DNA of 6,539 nt from an uncultured Alphaproteobacteria bacterium. Lineage in GTDB: Bacteria; Pseudomonadota; Alphaproteobacteria; Rickettsiales; UBA1997. Under the pieces are notes generated by a model that was given only the letters and a program-made list of their open reading frames with translations, ran no database searches and was not told the DNA's origin. The DNA lies in NCBI GenBank assembly GCA_903898475.1, contig CAIUFU010000241.1:1-6539 (forward strand). The letters are read 5' to 3'. Below, piece after piece: positions 1 through 6,219 of this stretch; position 1 is the stretch's first letter, and every line of letters begins with the position of its first letter. The position numbers were made by a program, and so were the translations under genes.

Positions 1-60
1 CTGCTGCCGCTGCTGCCGCCTCCGCTGTCGCCGCCGCCGCCGCCGCCGCCGCTGCCACCG
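1..60 (-). repeat. Gly/Ser-coding trinucleotide tract, including (GGC)7
   Basis: On the coding strand, seven consecutive GGC codons occupy 50-30, followed by a mix of GAC, AGC, GGA and GGC codons to the edge. The tract encodes a low-complexity Gly/Ser end of the ankyrin protein. It is much richer in GC than the rest of the gene. A perfect trinucleotide run can change length in frame by slippage. Its full extent is not visible because the window ends inside it. Confidence 0.85.
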
Positions 61-1808
61 CCGCCTTCTCGTCCTTCGTTATGCTCCCTTGAAGCCATCA
101 TCAAAGCTGTTCTGCCCTCTCGATTCACTAAATTAAAATCCGCCCCACCACCTAGAAGAGTAATTACTACTGCCAAGTGACCTTCTCTTGCGGCAACCAT
201 CAAAGCCGTAAGTCCATCCCCGCCGACTAAATCGAGATTGGCCCTTTTATTCGCAAGGGTCGCTACCACTTCTAGGTGATTTTTACTTGCGGCAAGTCGC
301 AAAGCTGAAAAGCCCGATTGATTAGTTAAATCAATATTGGCTCTACCATCTAAAAGAGCGTTTACTATTGCCACGCGACCATATCTTGCGGCAATCATCA
401 AGGCTGTCGAGCCTTCTCGAGAAGCCAAATCAACGCTAGCACCCCTATTTATAAGAGCCTTCACCACCTCTAGGTGATTGCCATCTACAGCAAATCCCAA
501 AGCTGAAAAGCCTGATTGATTAGTTAAATCAATACTGGCTCCCCCATCTAAAAGAGCGTTTACTATTGCCACGCGACCTTTTTCTGCAGCAACCATCAAA
601 GCTGTAGAGCCTGTTGGAGAAGCCAAATCAACGCTAGCACCCCTATTTATAAGAGCATTCACCACCTCTAGGTGATTGCCATCTACAGCAAATCCCAAAG
701 CTGAAAGGCCCGATTGACTAGTTAAATCAATACTGACTCCCCCATCTAAAAGAGTGTTTACTATTGCCACGTAACCTTTGTGAGCAGCGATCCTCAAGGC
801 TGCCGAGACTGCTGGAGAATTCAAATCAACGCCAGCGCCTCTATTTATAAGAGCCCTCACCACTTCTGTGAGGCCTTTATTTGCCGCAAAACACAAAAAT
901 AGATATTTGTCTTCTTCGGAAAATAAGTTGGGATGACCTCGATAACAATTTAGCCTTGCTTCATCAAGCTCATCAGTGCGACAAAATCCTCCGAAGACGT
1001 ATTGAATAATTTCGATGTCTTGAAATTTGATTCCCCAAGCAATTAGGCGCCCGCCAATATATTGCGCCTTTTCTAAACTCAAGGCACCATGCCTACTGTG
1101 CAACAATTGATCTAGGTTTGATAGTCGGCCTGGGTTGTGAAATACTCTATCAAGATTTATCCGACTGTCATTTAGCTCCTCGGCACTAGATAATTCGATG
1201 CGTTCTTGCACGAACTCCGCAGGAGCATTGCCAAAAAAGACCTCAGAAATTGCGACTTGTGTGGCATCGCCATGTTCTAAATATTTCATGTAAGAGCTTA
1301 GATTATCTTTCCAAGGATTCAGGCTGCCAGCTGCGACACTTATTTTGTTACTTAGGCTCGGATTGCTCTTTCTAAATCTCTCAGACAAGCTCCTCAATTC
1401 AATAACTCCCATATCTACATCCCCAAGATTCAGCTCACCTCGTTTTCTCATACCCACAGCATGCACTGTATTTATAAATTGTATTGGGCTAGATCCTCTC
1501 TGCGCTTGGCGCCCAATCAATAATAATGCATCAACACCGATTTCACGATTAGCCCCAATGTCGCTGTCCAACAAGGCCGCTATTTTTTGCGGAGCATCTA
1601 AATCAAAAAGACTTAGCGGCGGCTCAAGGGTAACAAGGCTTTCAAGCCGCATCTTTGGAAAAAGATCAACCACTTTTTCTTTAGACCAACAATATTGGCC
1701 ATCGCTCTCTTCAACAATATCCTCCGGCTTTAATCCCACCAGCTCCAAAACTCTTCCCGCCTCATTCCAATTACTTCCCTCTGTTGGATTTCGTTTTTGA
1801 CGAGTCAT
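1..1808 (-). CDS. Ankyrin-repeat protein with unrecognised N-terminal region and Gly/Ser-rich tail (3' end outside window)
   Basis: The frame is open from ATG at 1808 to the left edge, giving 602 residues with no stop, so the C-terminus is missing. Residues 1-300 match no family I recognise; they look mostly soluble and helical, with no signal peptide or membrane segment. From about residue 300, eight complete 33-residue ankyrin repeats and part of a ninth follow. They carry the usual pattern of TAL-like starts, an AA in helix 1, EVV or AIV plus LL or LI in helix 2, then G-A-x-[VI]-D-L. Residues 582-602 are Gly/Ser-rich. Ankyrin arrays bind proteins, and in intracellular bacteria such proteins are often effectors; that role is only inferred here. 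The frame stays open upstream of the ATG to about 1900, overlapping the end of the preceding gene, so a GTG (1814) or TTG start is possible. The ATG has a GGGG stretch about 9 bases upstream. It lies 34 bases after the 257-residue gene, probably in the same operon. Confidence 0.9.
   Translation of the reverse strand, partial: MTRQKRNPTEGSNWNEAGRVLELVGLKPEDIVEESDGQYCWSKEKVVDLFPKMRLESLVTLEPPLSLFDLDAPQKIAALLDSDIGANREIGVDALLLIGRQAQRGSSPIQFINTVHAVGMRKRGELNLGDVDMGVIELRSLSERFRKSNPSLSNKISVAAGSLNPWKDNLSSYMKYLEHGDATQVAISEVFFGNAPAEFVQERIELSSAEELNDSRINLDRVFHNPGRLSNLDQLLHSRHGALSLEKAQYIGGRLIAWGIKFQDIEIIQYVFGGFCRTDELDEARLNCYRGHPNLFSEEDKYLFLCFAANKGLTEVVRALINRGAGVDLNSPAVSAALRIAAHKGYVAIVNTLLDGGVSIDLTSQSGLSALGFAVDGNHLEVVNALINRGASVDLASPTGSTALMVAAEKGRVAIVNALLDGGASIDLTNQSGFSALGFAVDGNHLEVVKALINRGASVDLASREGSTALMIAARYGRVAIVNALLDGRANIDLTNQSGFSALRLAASKNHLEVVATLANKRANLDLVGGDGLTALMVAAREGHLAVVITLLGGGADFNLVNREGRTALMMASREHNEGREGGGGSGGGGGGGDSGGGSSGS
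301..816 (-). repeat. 198 bp tandem repeat: two-ankyrin higher-order unit
   Basis: Segments 421-618 and 619-816 align without gaps at an exact 198-base offset. By hand count about 19 of 198 bases differ, and the first 150 bases are nearly identical. The stretch 301-420 repeats the second half of the unit again at the same spacing, and a more diverged copy continues beyond 816. Each unit encodes two different ankyrin repeats: one begins with STALM and contains GRVAIVNALLDG, the other begins with SALGF and contains NHLEVV and ALINRGAS. Duplication therefore happened by pairs of repeats rather than by single repeats. Confidence 0.9.
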
Positions 1809-1842
1809 TTCAAACACCCCGCTCAACCTTTCTTTGCATTTG

Positions 1843-2616
1843 CTACTGGAAAGCCTGTCGATACCCAAGAATTGCTTGCCAAGCTTTCTCTGCCGGTATT
1901 TCTAAGGCCGTATGCTTGGCTTGACTTTTTGTCGTGTCGTCAAAACCAAATAAATAATTTATTGCCGGAATAAGATGTGGCTGATTACCTTCATAAACAA
2001 ATGGAGAAAATTTTATACGCGCCTCTTCAACAATTTCATTGTGAACATCAAATATCATTCTCTCGCGCGGCGTCATTTCAACTTTTCTTAAGAATTTTAC
2101 AGCTTCTTGCAGCCTGTCTCTCGTGCCCTCAATACAGGCATATTCCGATTTTTGAATTGGAGGAAATATTGCTAAAGCGTGATTTCTTTTTTCCTCAGGA
2201 AAATCACTTAACATCGCAACATATCCAATAAACTCTCTCATGAATAAAATCAGATCGTCTTCTCTAAGATTTCTCTCGCTCAATAAATGGCTCCTAAGCA
2301 ACCCATCCTCGCCATCTCGAAGAAGCCTTAACACCTCTTTTCCCACTTTCTTTTTGACCAAATAGGCATTGATCGCATTTAGGGTTGTGCAAATGTTTTG
2401 CGCGCGCTCTTGCATCTGAGCAGAAAAAAAAGCTTCCGAAGTTGCGCCAAATTTATCTGCCCTATTCCACAACTCGCGGTGAGCACGCAGCTCTTTGGGA
2501 GCGATAACTTCAGTAGAATCTTGAATGTAAGAATATTTTTGAAGTATCTCAAAAATCTCTTCTTTTGAGAGAGAGCTTTCTTCTGCCTCAGTTGTTTCGT
2601 GCGCAAATTTTGACAT
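1843..2616 (-). CDS. Hypothetical protein, 257 aa, no recognised domain
   Basis: I do not recognise this protein. ATG at 2616 to TAG at 1843 gives 257 residues that are highly charged and appear mainly helical. There is no signal peptide, no convincing membrane segment and no obvious catalytic motif. The N-terminal 20 residues are acidic (several Glu). One feature stands out: residues 161-170, CIEGTRDRLQ, a Cys-x-x-Gly-Thr-x-x-Arg-Leu pattern after a Pro-Pro pair at 152-153. It may mark a conserved core, but I cannot name a family. It starts 24 bases after the stop of the nuclease-fusion gene and ends 34 bases before the ankyrin gene ATG, on the same strand, which suggests co-transcription. 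The leader is A-rich with only a weak AAGAAA-like ribosome site. A role alongside the ankyrin protein is inference from position alone. The continuous charged frame and close packing make it a likely real gene. Confidence 0.8.
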   Translation of the reverse strand: MSKFAHETTEAEESSLSKEEIFEILQKYSYIQDSTEVIAPKELRAHRELWNRADKFGATSEAFFSAQMQERAQNICTTLNAINAYLVKKKVGKEVLRLLRDGEDGLLRSHLLSERNLREDDLILFMREFIGYVAMLSDFPEEKRNHALAIFPPIQKSEYACIEGTRDRLQEAVKFLRKVEMTPRERMIFDVHNEIVEEARIKFSPFVYEGNQPHLIPAINYLFGFDDTTKSQAKHTALEIPAEKAWQAILGYRQAFQ

Positions 2617-2640
2617 TTGAATTTCTTTTTTTACTAAATT

Positions 2641-3630
2641 TTAAAATAACTCAACCACTCCGCGATCAAGCAGCAGTTGGTTTAAATAGGTTCCAGAATC
2701 TGCAACTTTCTGCACGTTTGTTTCACCTTTTTTGCCAAAAAAAACATCGGCAATGTAACGCCCGTAAATGTCGGTTTTGTTGGTTTTAATAATTAAAAAC
2801 GGCGCGTCTTTTAAACTTTCTTGCAAAACTTTAGTAGCTTTTTTCCCGGCAGCTGTTGTTGATTCTGCGGCATTAATTTTAGCCAGTCGCAAAATTTCTT
2901 GGTGGCGAATTTTAAACCCTAAATCCAGCGTGACGTGAATGGTATCGCCGTCAACAACGCGGTCTAAACTTGCTTTGTAGGTGTACATTTTCTTGGAATC
3001 GACACTCGATTTTTTCAAACCAAACCCCTCAGATTTTTTCACCGACTCAACAATTTCTCCGTCAGTTTTGAAAGAAGTTTTGACTTCGGAAAAAACTTTA
3101 AAGCCACAATCCACAAAGCTCGAAGACGAGTCAGAAAATTTCACCAACTTGTAAGTAAAAACTTTTCCCCGCGTAACTTTTAACTTTTCGCCGCTGTAAA
3201 TTTTTTTAGCGCGTGGTTTTAATTTTGAAATTTCGCGCTGAAGATTATTCACGCCCAGCTTGTTGGTGAGGGTTAAATCTTCCAAATATTTACGCTTCTC
3301 AACATCTTTTACCGAAACCAAATTGCGGTAGTGACTCCAGTTCAAACCCCTCTCTTCTTTAGGCAAAACTGGGTAGGCTTTGTAAAAGCTGCGCATTTGG
3401 TAGAGGGTGCGCTTTGCAATTGAAATGTCTTTTGCCAAATCAGCAAAAAGTTTTTCTCCGTAATCGGCACGATCGTTTTTGACTAAATGCTCGTCGATTA
3501 TTTTTCCAATCTCCCAACACATTTCTACTTTCTCGCGATTCACTGTTTGGACAATGTCGGCTTCAGTTTTTTGAATAATTTTTTGAACTTTTTCTAAAAG
3601 ATTTTTGTAGTGATTTAAAATGACGGTCAT
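2641..3630 (-). CDS. DUF1016/YhcG-type N-terminal domain fused to a thermonuclease (SNase) domain
   Basis: The 329-residue protein runs from ATG at 3630 to TAA at 2641. Residues about 5-137 resemble the DUF1016 N-terminal domain of YhcG-like proteins: NREKVEMCWEIGK (31-43), the YGEKLFADLAKDI block (57-69), TLYQMRSFYKAYP (75-87), WSHYRNLVSV (98-107), and a final GVNNLQREISK (126-136). Residues about 215-329 are a staphylococcal-nuclease fold with VVDGDT (225-230), LRLAKINAAE (247-256) and YGRY (289-292). D229, R248, E256 and R291 correspond to nuclease residues D21, R35, E43 and R87, so Ca2+-dependent phosphodiesterase activity is plausible; Asn253 replaces D40. YhcG proteins normally end in a PD-(D/E)XK nuclease domain, so here a different nuclease sits behind the same type of N-terminus. 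No signal peptide is seen, so it should act in the cytoplasm. It is the first gene of the apparent three-gene cassette. A defence or DNA-repair role is possible but not shown by the sequence. Confidence 0.85.
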   Translation of the reverse strand: MTVILNHYKNLLEKVQKIIQKTEADIVQTVNREKVEMCWEIGKIIDEHLVKNDRADYGEKLFADLAKDISIAKRTLYQMRSFYKAYPVLPKEERGLNWSHYRNLVSVKDVEKRKYLEDLTLTNKLGVNNLQREISKLKPRAKKIYSGEKLKVTRGKVFTYKLVKFSDSSSSFVDCGFKVFSEVKTSFKTDGEIVESVKKSEGFGLKKSSVDSKKMYTYKASLDRVVDGDTIHVTLDLGFKIRHQEILRLAKINAAESTTAAGKKATKVLQESLKDAPFLIIKTNKTDIYGRYIADVFFGKKGETNVQKVADSGTYLNQLLLDRGVVELF

Positions 3631-3656
3631 TTTACTGGATGCTTGATTTTACTGGT
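3628..3656 (-). repeat. Short direct repeat over the start of the nuclease-fusion gene
   Basis: On the coding strand the 10-mer CCAGTAAAAT occurs twice, 17 bases apart, at 3655-3646 and 3638-3629. The second copy runs into the ATG. It could be a repressor site for the cassette or a chance duplication. No convincing -35/-10 pair is visible at a normal distance, and there is no Shine-Dalgarno sequence before this ATG. Confidence 0.4.
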
Positions 3657-3669
3657 CAAAAGTTAATTT

Positions 3670-3684
3670 TGCGCGCTGCGCGCA
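3670..3684. repeat. GC-rich perfect palindrome
   Basis: TGCGCGC and GCGCGCA flank a single central T, in surroundings that are otherwise AT-rich. It lies about 40 bases upstream of the nuclease-fusion start. It has no T-run after it, so it is a poor terminator. It could be an operator for the leftward cassette, or a weak hairpin in its leader. Confidence 0.45.
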
Positions 3685-3728
3685 CAATTTAAATTACCCT
3701 AAAAAAAGCAACCTTATTTGTTACTTTT

Positions 3729-3838
3729 ACCCCACCGCTGGACGGGATTTGTAATCCCGTCCACACGTTCATTTTCAATGCTTAAAGTTTTGCCTGAACA
3801 TGTGGACTGGGTTGCAAACCCAGTCCAGCGGCTAGGGT
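3729..3838. repeat. BIME-like element: two head-to-head REP-type hairpins
   Basis: Two 37-base units, 3735-3771 and 3795-3831, are inverted relative to each other with a 23-base spacer, and are identical at 31 of 37 positions by hand count. Each forms an 11 bp stem with a 3-base loop (3739-3763 and 3803-3827). The flanks ACCCCA and its imperfect inverted partner extend the arms to about 110 bp. Four of the six differences form two compensated base pairs (G-C versus T-A, A-T versus G-C), so stem structure seems to have been kept. Read outward from the spacer, each unit has GTGG at the foot of its stem, as I recall for REP sequences mobilised by RAYT (REP-associated tyrosine) transposases. No transposase is in the window. 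The element sits between the pccB terminator and the accessory cassette. Confidence 0.75.
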
Positions 3839-3881
3839 GACACCGAGATTAAAACAGCGCAACTAACGCCAAACTTTAAAC

Positions 3882-3933
3882 AAAAAAAAGCCGGTTGAGT
3901 TTTTTAAGAACTCAACCGGCTTCTTTTTAATTT
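3882..3933 (-). terminator. Rho-independent terminator of pccB, possibly bidirectional
   Basis: A perfect 14 bp stem pairs 3888-3901 with 3909-3922 (core GCCGGTTGAG / CTCAACCGGC) around a 7-base loop. On the minus strand it is followed by a run of eight T (3889-3882), placing it 22 bases beyond the pccB stop. The plus-strand side also has a T-rich stretch (3921-3933), but no plus-strand gene needs it. Confidence 0.93.
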
Positions 3934-3943
3934 CTCCCCTCGC

Positions 3944-5479
3944 CTACATCGGCAAGTTGTCGTGCTTTTTCCAAGGCTTGATTACTTTTTTGTTTTTCAA
4001 AATTTGCAAAGAAGCGCAGATTCTTTTGCGAGTATTTTGCGGGCGAATCACTTCGTCAATGAAGCCGCGAGATGCTGCTACAAAAGGTGAAGCGAACTTC
4101 TCACGATATTCAGCAACGCGTTTAGCTTTGCTTTCTGGGTTTTTCGCATCTTCGCGGAAGATAATTTCAACTGCACCCTCAGGGCCCATTACCGCGATTT
4201 CAGCGTTAGCCCAAGCGTAATTTACGTCACCTTTCAAGTGTTTCGAATTCATTACAATGTATGCACCGCCGTAAGCTTTGCGGGTAACAACAGTGATTTT
4301 TGGCACTGTCGCCTCACCGTAAGCGTAAAGCAATTTCGCACCATGTTTAATGATGCCTGCATGTTCTTGATCGGTGCCAGGTAAAAATCCTGGAACGTCA
4401 ACGAAAGTTAAAAGTGGAATGTTAAAGGCGTCGCAGAAGCGAATAAAACGCGCCGCTTTTTCGCTGGCTTTAATGTCGAGACATCCCGCCAAATGCATTG
4501 GCTGGTTAGCCACGATACCAATAGTTTCGCCTTCCAAACGTCCGAACCCAACCATGATATTTTTGGCGTAGTTTGGATGAATCTCGAAAAAATCACCTTC
4601 GTCCAAAATTTTCTCAACAAGCTCTGACATGTCGTAAGGCTGGTTGGTATTGTCTGGAATCAAAGTGTTAAGCGAGATGTCAACGCGATCAGCTTCGTCA
4701 GCTGTTGGAATTTGTGGCGTTGGTTTTTGGTTTGAAAGTGGCAAGAAATTAATCAAACGACGTGCTTGCAAAAGCGCTTCAATGTCGCTTTTGAAAGTTA
4801 AGTGAGCCACGCCGCTTTTGCTGCCGTGAACTGACGCGCCACCCAATTCTTCTTGGGTAACGGTTTCGTGAGTTACGGTTTTAACTACGTCGGGACCTGT
4901 CACAAACATGTAAGAAGAGTTTTCTACCATGATTGTAAAATCAGTTAGTGCCGGTGAATAAACCGCACCACCCGCGCATGGCCCCATGATTAGAGAGATT
5001 TGCGGAACAACACCACTGGCGTCAATATTGCGTTGAAAAATTTCGCCGTAGCCGCCGAGTGAATCGACACCTTCTTGAATTCTGGCTCCGCCCGAATCGT
5101 TGATGCCAATTACAGGAGCGCCTACTTGCATGGCACGATCTAAAACTTGGCAGATTTTTTTTGCGTGAGCTTCACCCAAAGATCCGCCCATTACGGTAAA
5201 ATCTTGGCTGTAAACAAAAACGAGGCGACCATTGATGGTGCCTTGTCCTGTAACTACGCCGTCACCTGGATGTTTTTTGTCATCCATGTCGAAATCGGTG
5301 CAGCGATGCTCAACGTAAAGACCGTATTCTTCAAAAGAATCGGGATCCAAAAGAACCTCGATTCTTTCGCGAGCGGTTAATTTTCCTTTTGAATGCTGCA
5401 GGTCGATTCTTTTTTGACCGCCGCCGATTCTAGCTTCTTCGCGCTTTGAAGTTAGTTTTGCAATATTTGGAGAACGCAT
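3944..5479 (-). CDS. pccB: Propionyl-CoA carboxylase, beta (carboxyltransferase) subunit
   Basis: The product transfers CO2 from carboxybiotin, carried by the alpha subunit PccA, to propionyl-CoA to give (S)-methylmalonyl-CoA, feeding odd-chain fatty acid and amino-acid breakdown into succinyl-CoA. At 511 residues it is the normal family length with intact ends. The N-terminal crotonase-like half contains KGKLTARERIEVLLD (31-45), GDGVVTGQG (72-80), and the oxyanion-hole motif GGARIQEG (130-137). The C-terminal half has VDVPGFLPGTDQE (360-372), the second glycine-rich oxyanion motif YGGAY (403-407), then KGDVNYAWANAEIAVMGPEGAVEII (416-440), with Asp418 near the acyl-CoA selectivity position. 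It ends in the characteristic KPWKKHDNLPM. Similarity to acetyl- or methylcrotonyl-CoA carboxyltransferases is expected, but the motifs fit the propionyl type best. The ATG at 5479 lies 13 bases after the psd stop, with an A-rich leader and no Shine-Dalgarno. pccA is not nearby in this window. Confidence 0.96.
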   Translation of the reverse strand: MRSPNIAKLTSKREEARIGGGQKRIDLQHSKGKLTARERIEVLLDPDSFEEYGLYVEHRCTDFDMDDKKHPGDGVVTGQGTINGRLVFVYSQDFTVMGGSLGEAHAKKICQVLDRAMQVGAPVIGINDSGGARIQEGVDSLGGYGEIFQRNIDASGVVPQISLIMGPCAGGAVYSPALTDFTIMVENSSYMFVTGPDVVKTVTHETVTQEELGGASVHGSKSGVAHLTFKSDIEALLQARRLINFLPLSNQKPTPQIPTADEADRVDISLNTLIPDNTNQPYDMSELVEKILDEGDFFEIHPNYAKNIMVGFGRLEGETIGIVANQPMHLAGCLDIKASEKAARFIRFCDAFNIPLLTFVDVPGFLPGTDQEHAGIIKHGAKLLYAYGEATVPKITVVTRKAYGGAYIVMNSKHLKGDVNYAWANAEIAVMGPEGAVEIIFREDAKNPESKAKRVAEYREKFASPFVAASRGFIDEVIRPQNTRKRICASLQILKNKKVIKPWKKHDNLPM

Positions 5480-5492
5480 GTTTTTTTAAAAA

Positions 5493-6167
5493 TTAGTTCA
5501 ATTTCGCAATAATAGTTTCGCCACCGATCATGGTTTGACCAATCAAAGATTTGATTGAAACATCTTCTGGCAAATAAATGTCAGCGCGGCTGCCGAAACG
5601 AATGATGCCGTAGCGATCGCCCATTGTAACTTCTTGACCTTCTTTGATGTCAGAAACGATACGACGAGCAACTAGTCCGGCAATTTGTACGAAGATGATG
5701 TCAACGCCGTTAGCAGTTTTTACAACAACTGAATTTCTTTCATTTTCGGCGCTGGCTTCGTCAGCATTGGCGCTTAAAAATTTACCAGGTTTGTAACTAA
5801 CTTTTGTTACGGTTCCGCTCACAGGAACGCGGTTTACGTGAACGTTAAATACGTTTAAGAACACAGTGATTTTGTTGAATTTTTTATTGCCGTAGCCCAA
5901 GTCGTCTGGGGCTTCAACTGAATAATCAACGCGAGTAACAACGCCGTCCGCTGGGCTGATGATTACATTTTCTTCAACTGGCATAACTCTTTCAGGATCA
6001 CGGAAGAAAAATACGCACCATAATGTTGCGACAAGTCCGATTAAACCAAGAGTGTTGCTTAGCATGGCAAGAAGTGCGGTTACTAAAGCGAAGATGATGA
6101 TGAATTTGTAGCCTTCTTTGTGGATTGCAAAAGTGACTAATTTTAGAGCGTCTAGGAAGTGAGTCAT
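5493..6167 (-). CDS. psd: Phosphatidylserine decarboxylase proenzyme (short, PSD-A type)
   Basis: This inner-membrane enzyme converts phosphatidylserine to phosphatidylethanolamine. The 224-residue length matches the short archaeal/alphaproteobacterial type. A hydrophobic stretch at about residues 21-54 gives one or two membrane segments, directly followed by FFRDPER (54-60). Conserved motifs follow: SPADG (71-75), NVFNVHVNR (105-113), PGKF (127-130), ENERN (141-145) and VQIAGLVARRIV (160-171). RFGSR (190-194) holds the self-cleavage site. Cutting between Gly192 and Ser193 would make a beta chain and a 32-residue alpha chain starting with the pyruvoyl group formed from Ser193. All expected residues are present. 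In many alphaproteobacteria the next gene is pssA, the phosphatidylserine synthase; here it is pccB. The ATG at 6167 follows an AT-rich leader with no Shine-Dalgarno. It is probably co-transcribed with pccB. Confidence 0.96.
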   Translation of the reverse strand: MTHFLDALKLVTFAIHKEGYKFIIIFALVTALLAMLSNTLGLIGLVATLWCVFFFRDPERVMPVEENVIISPADGVVTRVDYSVEAPDDLGYGNKKFNKITVFLNVFNVHVNRVPVSGTVTKVSYKPGKFLSANADEASAENERNSVVVKTANGVDIIFVQIAGLVARRIVSDIKEGQEVTMGDRYGIIRFGSRADIYLPEDVSIKSLIGQTMIGGETIIAKLN

Positions 6168-6219
6168 AAAAAAATTTATTAAGATTAATTAGTGCGTGTG
6201 ATTCGTTGGCGCGCGAGAG

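Larger units (their letters stand above)
3631..3943. other. Intergenic spacer between pccB and the accessory cassette
   Basis: No open frame worth calling lies in these 313 bases on either strand. Going leftward from pccB, the spacer holds the pccB terminator (3882-3933), a BIME-like pair of inverted hairpins (3729-3838), an AT-rich stretch and a small GC palindrome (3670-3684) shortly before the nuclease-fusion start. A promoter for the leftward cassette should lie between 3640 and 3730, but no clear consensus was found. Confidence 0.8.

Noticed and set aside
223..860. CRISPR array suggested by regular repeats
   Set aside because: The 198-base periodicity is coding, in frame and encodes ankyrin repeats; there are no short identical repeats with unique spacers.
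1345..1800. Plus-strand open frame of 151 codons
   Set aside because: It is antisense to the ankyrin protein's N-terminal region, has Ser/Pro-rich shadow-like composition and no recognisable domain. The minus-strand frame is continuous for over 600 codons across it.
1977..2789. Open frames 1977-2231 (+), 2379-2606 (-) and 2565-2789 (+)
   Set aside because: They overlap the 257-residue gene and the end of the nuclease-fusion gene in other frames, with no recognisable protein features.
3957..5380. Several open frames on both strands within pccB (3957-4220, 4374-4571, 4408-4620, 5147-5380)
   Set aside because: All lie inside the full-length, motif-complete pccB gene and show no independent coding signal.
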